This document shows positions 53,712 to 57,729 of a stretch of DNA of 57,729 nucleotides, piece by piece. Each line of letters begins with the position of its first letter. Position 1 is the stretch's first letter. The stretch spans positions 16,744 to 74,472 of the forward strand of contig MNZK01000096.1 in the NCBI GenBank assembly GCA_001873635.1, given 5' to 3'. The notes under the pieces were generated by a model. It worked only from the letters and a program-made list of their open reading frames with translations, searched no databases and was not told where the DNA came from. The translations under genes and the position numbers were made by a program. Source of the stretch: Porphyromonadaceae bacterium CG2_30_38_12. Its GTDB lineage: Bacteria > Bacteroidota > Bacteroidia > Bacteroidales > Paludibacteraceae.

Positions 53712-55010
53712 ATGAAACAACTTGATGTAAAATTAATGCATCCGAAAGAACAGATTAATGTGATTATCGGACGTATATATCGGAGTGGTATGACTACTAC
53801 TTCAGGTGGAAATATTTCTATTAAAGATGGAAATGGTGATATTTGGATAACGCCTTCGGCAGTGGACAAAGGTTCGTTGACAGTAAAGGATATTGTGTGT
53901 ATAAAAAAAGATGGAACGATTGTGGGTTTACACAAACCCTCGTCGGAATATCCTTTTCACAAAGCAATTTACGAAACCCGTCCGGAGTTAACTGCTATTA
54001 TTCACGCACACCCAACTGGTTTGGTGGCTTTTAGCATTGCGCGTGTGGTGCCCGATACTAACATTGTACCGCAAGCGCGCAATATTTGTGGTGAAATAGG
54101 TTTTGCACCTTATGGCTGCCCCGGAAGTGAGGATTTGGGTAGGAAAATTGCCAATGAATTTAAAAATAAAAAGTTCAAGGCTGTGATAATGGAAAACCAC
54201 GGCGTAGTACTTGGTGGAACGGATATGATGGATGCTTATCAACGTTTCGAAACATTGGAATTTTGCTGCCGAACGATTGTAAATGCAGGCCGAATTGGCA
54301 AGGTAAATACACTGACCGACGAACAGATCTCGAAATACGTAAATCATTTTCCGAAAAACATCACGCACTTTATGGATGTAGAATATCCTTCGGACGAGCG
54401 CGAGTTACGAGCCGAAATGGTGAATATTATTCGTCGTGCATGCGATCAAGGAATGATGATATCAACTTATGGAACCGTTTCGGTACGTTGGCGGGAAAAT
54501 GATTTTCTCATAACTCCACGCGATGTGGCACGTTGGGATATTTTGCCAAAAAATATTGTGCAAATAAAAAATGGTATGGCTGAGGCAGGCAAAGTGCCCA
54601 GTAGGTCTGTGGCGTTACACCATCGAATTTATCAGTTGAATCCGCATATCAATTCAATAATTGTAACGCAACCCACCAATTTGATGGCACATGCGGTAAG
54701 TCATCAGAAATTTGATGTACGTACCATTCCCGAAAGTTGGATTTTTCTGCAGGATGTTCCTTCTATTCCTTTCGAAAGTTTACGCGACGATGCAGAAGGA
54801 ATAGCTCAGCTATTTTCAAAAAATCGTGTGGTATTAGTTGAAAATGACTGCGTTATTGTAACGGGCGATAAGCTTATTAATACCTTTGATTACTTAGAAG
54901 TGGCTGAGTTTTCGGCAAATTCATTGGTTATGGCTTCATCCATCGGACCACTTCAACCTATGGGCGATAAAGAGATTGATGAATTAAGAGTGGCATTTAA
55001 TGTAAAATAA
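53712..55010 (+). CDS. Tandem class II aldolase-like protein with a degenerate second domain
   Basis: The 432-residue protein contains two aldolase/adducin domains. Domain one (~1-215) has TSGGNISIK, SSEYPFHKAIYETRPELTAI with catalytic-Glu position, IIHAHPTG (His-x-His) and MENHGVVLG (third His). Domain two (~232-432) keeps the fold but has TYGTVSVR, HHRIYQLNPHINSIIVTQPT and LVENDCVIVTG at the same places. So the His-x-His and NHG ligands are gone. The second half is likely a non-catalytic, perhaps regulatory or dimer-forming, domain. It lies five bases before the lplA-like gene. Confidence 0.85.
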   Translation: MKQLDVKLMHPKEQINVIIGRIYRSGMTTTSGGNISIKDGNGDIWITPSAVDKGSLTVKDIVCIKKDGTIVGLHKPSSEYPFHKAIYETRPELTAIIHAHPTGLVAFSIARVVPDTNIVPQARNICGEIGFAPYGCPGSEDLGRKIANEFKNKKFKAVIMENHGVVLGGTDMMDAYQRFETLEFCCRTIVNAGRIGKVNTLTDEQISKYVNHFPKNITHFMDVEYPSDERELRAEMVNIIRRACDQGMMISTYGTVSVRWRENDFLITPRDVARWDILPKNIVQIKNGMAEAGKVPSRSVALHHRIYQLNPHINSIIVTQPTNLMAHAVSHQKFDVRTIPESWIFLQDVPSIPFESLRDDAEGIAQLFSKNRVVLVENDCVIVTGDKLINTFDYLEVAEFSANSLVMASSIGPLQPMGDKEIDELRVAFNVK

Positions 55011-55014
55011 TATT

Positions 55015-55746
55015 TTGCAAGTTATACTATCAAAAAATCATGCAGCAACTTTTAACCTGGCTCTTGAGGAGTATTTATTCCTGGAAAGTCAGGTTGATAT
55101 TTTGTTGTTCTACATCAATCAACCTACCGTTATTATTGGCTACAACCAAGCTGTTGAAAATGAAGTTAACATAGAATTTTGTAAATCCAACGGCATTTCC
55201 ATAATTCGTCGGAAGTCGGGTGGGGGAGCAGTTTATCACGATTATGGAAATCTCAATTTTTCATTTATTTCCAATCGTTTAGCTACAAAAAATGTGCTCG
55301 GAAAGGATTTTCTAATTCCAATTGTTTCAGTTTTGAAACAATTAGGTGTAACTGCCGAAGTTGGGCAACGCAAAGACTTATGGTTGCTTCATGCTCATAA
55401 AATTAGTGGAACAGCTTCACAAATTACTAAAAACAGGGAATTACACCATGGCACCTTGCTTTATGATGCTAATTTAGAATGGCTAAGTAGCGCCTTACAA
55501 GTAACTCAAAAAAACTCTACGGTGAAAGCTACACAATCCGTTTCAAGTCCTGTTGTTAACATAAAAGATTATTTGTTGCTAAATAATGAAACCGCACTTC
55601 CAGCAGAAGTGTTCTTTGAAAAATTTGTCCAATTAGCTGCTTCTCTTTTCCATTCCGTTGTAAAAACATACTCACAGCACGATATCTCAAACATTCAAAT
55701 GTACGAAAAAAAGTACCTCGAAAATTGTTGGAATTTACGTAAGTAA
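55015..55746 (+). CDS. Lipoate-protein ligase, large domain only
   Basis: The 243-residue protein has LALEEYLFL, TVIIGYNQAVENEVN, RRKSGGGAVYHDYGN and KDLWLLHAHKISGTASQ, the lipoate/adenylate-binding motifs of the LplA family. It attaches lipoate to E2 and H proteins and fits the E1/E3 genes nearby. The ~85-residue C-terminal domain of E. coli LplA is absent. No ATG opens the frame: the only plausible start is TTG 55015, since an in-frame TAA lies at 55003-55005. Confidence 0.88.
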   Translation: MQVILSKNHAATFNLALEEYLFLESQVDILLFYINQPTVIIGYNQAVENEVNIEFCKSNGISIIRRKSGGGAVYHDYGNLNFSFISNRLATKNVLGKDFLIPIVSVLKQLGVTAEVGQRKDLWLLHAHKISGTASQITKNRELHHGTLLYDANLEWLSSALQVTQKNSTVKATQSVSSPVVNIKDYLLLNNETALPAEVFFEKFVQLAASLFHSVVKTYSQHDISNIQMYEKKYLENCWNLRK

Positions 55747-55845
55747 AATGGACTTTTATAGCATGCGAAAATTGTAATCATTCCATTTTTAAAGGGGCTG
55801 TTGAAAACTTTAAAAGCTGAATATCTTCTTTTAAAAAAAAATAAG

Positions 55846-55853
55846 TATCTTTG
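55846..55853 (+). promoter_or_regulatory. -7 element of the glycogen synthase gene
   Basis: TATCTTTG matches the -7 consensus and lies 117 bases before the ATG. No clear TTG -33 is visible. Confidence 0.4.
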
Positions 55854-55970
55854 CGAACGCTTAAAATAATACGACTTTCATATTTTTAATGATAAAATCA
55901 CTACTCATTTTTCTTAAAAATGACTTGATTGATTGTGAGAAATTCGTAATTTTAAAACGTAAGCACATAC

Positions 55971-57647
55971 ATGAATTTGAATAAAATACCTGAATATATT
56001 TTTGAAGCAAGCTGGGAGGTTTGCAATATGGTGGGCGGCATATATACTGTTTTATCTACACGAGCCGCCACGCTTAAACAAAATTTTGGTGACAAATTAG
56101 TATTTATCGGTCCTGATGTTTGGACTGATAATTATAATCCATATTTTGAGGAGTTACCTCAATTAATGCCCGAATGGGTAGAATTTACCCAAAATCACTA
56201 CCACATTTTTATTCGTGTTGGTCGTTGGAAAATACCTGGTGAGCCACTGGCTGTGTTGGTCGATTTTATGCCTCTGATGGCTCAAAAAGATGAAATATAC
56301 GGGCATGTTTGGTCTAAATTCGAGGTTAACTCAATGCCAGCTTATGGTGATTACGATGAATCTTCGATGTTTGGTTTTGCTTCCGGAATGGTGATTGATA
56401 GTTATTACCGTTTTTTTAAAATTACTAAAAATCAAGAGGTTGTAGCTCATTTCAACGAATGGATGACAACTTTTGGAGCTTTTTATATACAGGAAAATAT
56501 CCCCGAAGTGGCTACAGTTTTCACTACACATGCAACTTCTATTGGGCGTTCGATAGCGGGAAATCACAAACCCTTGTACGATTACATGAGTGAATACAAT
56601 GGGGACCAAATGGCTTACGAGTTAAACATGGTCTCTAAGCATTCTGCCGAAAAAGTTGCTGCTCACTGTGTAGATTGTTTTACCACAGTGAGTGATATTA
56701 CTGCCATAGAATGTACGCAATTACTTGAAAAAGAACCGGATGTTGTAACTCCAAATGGCTTTGAAAACGATTTTGTGCCCAAAGGGAAAAATTTTAATCT
56801 TAAAAGGCAAGAGGCTCGAAACCTTTTAGTTCATGTTGCGGAAACCTTGTTGGGGTATGAGCTCAAAGACGATTGTTTGTTGGTAGGAACTGCTGGTAGG
56901 TACGAATACAAAAATAAAGGCATTGATACTTTTATTGAATCGCTCAAGTATTTGTATGATTTTAAAGATATGACGCGCGAAGTCGTTGCTTTTATAATGG
57001 TACCTGCCTGGGTTAAATTTCCTCGTGCCGATTTAGGTCATTCGTTGTTGCATCCCGAAACGAAATTATATTCCTACAATCGCATTACTACGCACGAATT
57101 GCACGAATATTATGCCGACAATGTGATGGGTGCTCTCAATTGGTTTCACATATTTAATACCAAAAATGAACGTGTGAAAGCAATTTTTGTGCCCGCTTAT
57201 TTGAATGGCGCAGATGGAATCTTCAATAAATCGTATTACGATTTGTTAATAGGACTCGATTTAACAGTTTTTCCTTCCTATTATGAGCCATGGGGATATA
57301 CCCCGCTCGAAAGTGTCGCTTTTTCAGTACCGACTATCACTACCGACTTGTCTGGTTTCGGACAGTGGGTTGCAACAAACAATTCGCAGGTTATTGAGAT
57401 GGGAGTTGGCGTTATTCATCGCTCCGATTATAATGGAAACGAAGTAGCTCGGAACATTGCTGCTATGATTTATGATTTTAGTAATGCTTCGAAAGCCGAA
57501 ACAGACTTAATGCGTAAAAATGCCGCTGCTGTGGCTAAAAAGGCTTTATGGAAAAATTTCATAAAGTATTATTTTAAAGCCTATAGCTATGCCATTAATG
57601 CCAAAGATAAACGCTTAGAGCTAAAAAAACAACTTGCAAACGTTTGA
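55971..57647 (+). CDS. Glycogen synthase, GT3-like
   Basis: The 558-residue protein is a GT-B glycosyltransferase of the eukaryote-type GT3 glycogen synthase group, common in Bacteroidota. It has YIFEASWEVCNMVGGIYTVL (nucleotide-sugar site), VTPNGFENDF, and near the C-terminus VFPSYYEPWGYTPLES, which includes the conserved E-x7-E retaining-enzyme motif. It extends glycogen from UDP-glucose. It lies after lplA but has its own promoter-like element, and its function is not tied to the neighbouring cluster. Confidence 0.93.
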   Translation: MNLNKIPEYIFEASWEVCNMVGGIYTVLSTRAATLKQNFGDKLVFIGPDVWTDNYNPYFEELPQLMPEWVEFTQNHYHIFIRVGRWKIPGEPLAVLVDFMPLMAQKDEIYGHVWSKFEVNSMPAYGDYDESSMFGFASGMVIDSYYRFFKITKNQEVVAHFNEWMTTFGAFYIQENIPEVATVFTTHATSIGRSIAGNHKPLYDYMSEYNGDQMAYELNMVSKHSAEKVAAHCVDCFTTVSDITAIECTQLLEKEPDVVTPNGFENDFVPKGKNFNLKRQEARNLLVHVAETLLGYELKDDCLLVGTAGRYEYKNKGIDTFIESLKYLYDFKDMTREVVAFIMVPAWVKFPRADLGHSLLHPETKLYSYNRITTHELHEYYADNVMGALNWFHIFNTKNERVKAIFVPAYLNGADGIFNKSYYDLLIGLDLTVFPSYYEPWGYTPLESVAFSVPTITTDLSGFGQWVATNNSQVIEMGVGVIHRSDYNGNEVARNIAAMIYDFSNASKAETDLMRKNAAAVAKKALWKNFIKYYFKAYSYAINAKDKRLELKKQLANV

Positions 57648-57700
57648 AATTAAATTAAACATTTTAGAGCATAAGCTCGCTAAATTATATATTAGAAAAT

Positions 57701-57714
57701 GCTACTTTTGTAGC
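57701..57714 (+). promoter_or_regulatory. -7 element of the next gene, inside a small palindrome
   Basis: TACTTTTG at 57703-57710 lies within GCTAC-tttt-GTAGC (57701-57714). The gene it serves is outside the window. Confidence 0.4.
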
Positions 57715-57729
57715 AAAACTTATCGTTTT

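Overview
The window comes from a member of the Bacteroidota, most likely order Bacteroidales. Four things support this. Almost every promoter that can be read has the phylum's TAnnTTTG -7 element. Two proteins end in type A type-IX-secretion sorting domains (one of them in a broken gene) and one ends in a gliding-motility (CHU_C, type B) domain. The alpha and beta subunits of the 2-oxoacid dehydrogenase E1 are fused, and the glycogen synthase is of the GT3 type. A family near Paludibacteraceae would fit, but that is inference; no database search was run.

Layout. 1-569 is the 5' end of priA (minus strand). 570-2200 holds a decayed TPR/cold-shock-like gene, an orphan promoter and a strong candidate for a structured RNA resembling 6S (Bacteroidales-1 type). 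2202-20769 is one long run of translation genes in str-S10-spc-alpha order: rpsL, rpsG, fusA, rpsJ, rplC-D-W-B, rpsS, rplV, rpsC, rplP, rpmC, rpsQ, rplN, rplX, rplE, rpsN, rpsH, rplF, rplR, rpsE, rpmD, rplO, secY, map, infA, rpmJ, rpsM, rpsK, rpsD, rpoA, rplQ. It closes with a near-perfect terminator at 20796-20828. Several gaps in this run carry short dispersed repeats or hairpins.

20944-37815 is ordinary chromosome: an HD hydrolase, a DUF3078 outer-membrane-type protein, galK-galM, an MlaE/MlaF lipid transporter pair with xth, a radical SAM/SPASM enzyme, a TPR lipoprotein, aroK, a Tat-signal protein, a T9SS cargo protein, a TatD-type hydrolase, an S41 protease, a SpoU-type rRNA methylase and a CHU_C protein. 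37816-42592 is a decaying polysaccharide-utilisation patch: helicase-like and signal-peptide remnants, a GH16 gene broken by two in-frame TGA codons, a GH43-like gene that seems internally deleted, and a serine-type sulfatase.

42604-57647 is the most unusual part. It carries lipoamide dehydrogenase, fused E1, and later a lipoate ligase. Between them lie a RAYT transposase with its REP/REPIN cluster, a wrecked restriction/antirepressor island (KilA-N, DUF262 and BRO remnants), and a probable sugar or sugar-phosphate catabolic locus: a PHP-domain protein, an aldolase-SDR fusion, a zinc-type dehydrogenase, and a tandem class II aldolase whose second domain has lost its metal ligands. A four-helix-bundle (S23-like) gene sits inside an inverted-repeat-bounded insertion in this locus. 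Its frame is broken at a TA dinucleotide tract, in a way that loss of one TA unit would repair. GC-rich palindromic repeats sit at gene boundaries throughout this part. The window ends with a GT3 glycogen synthase and the promoter of the next gene.
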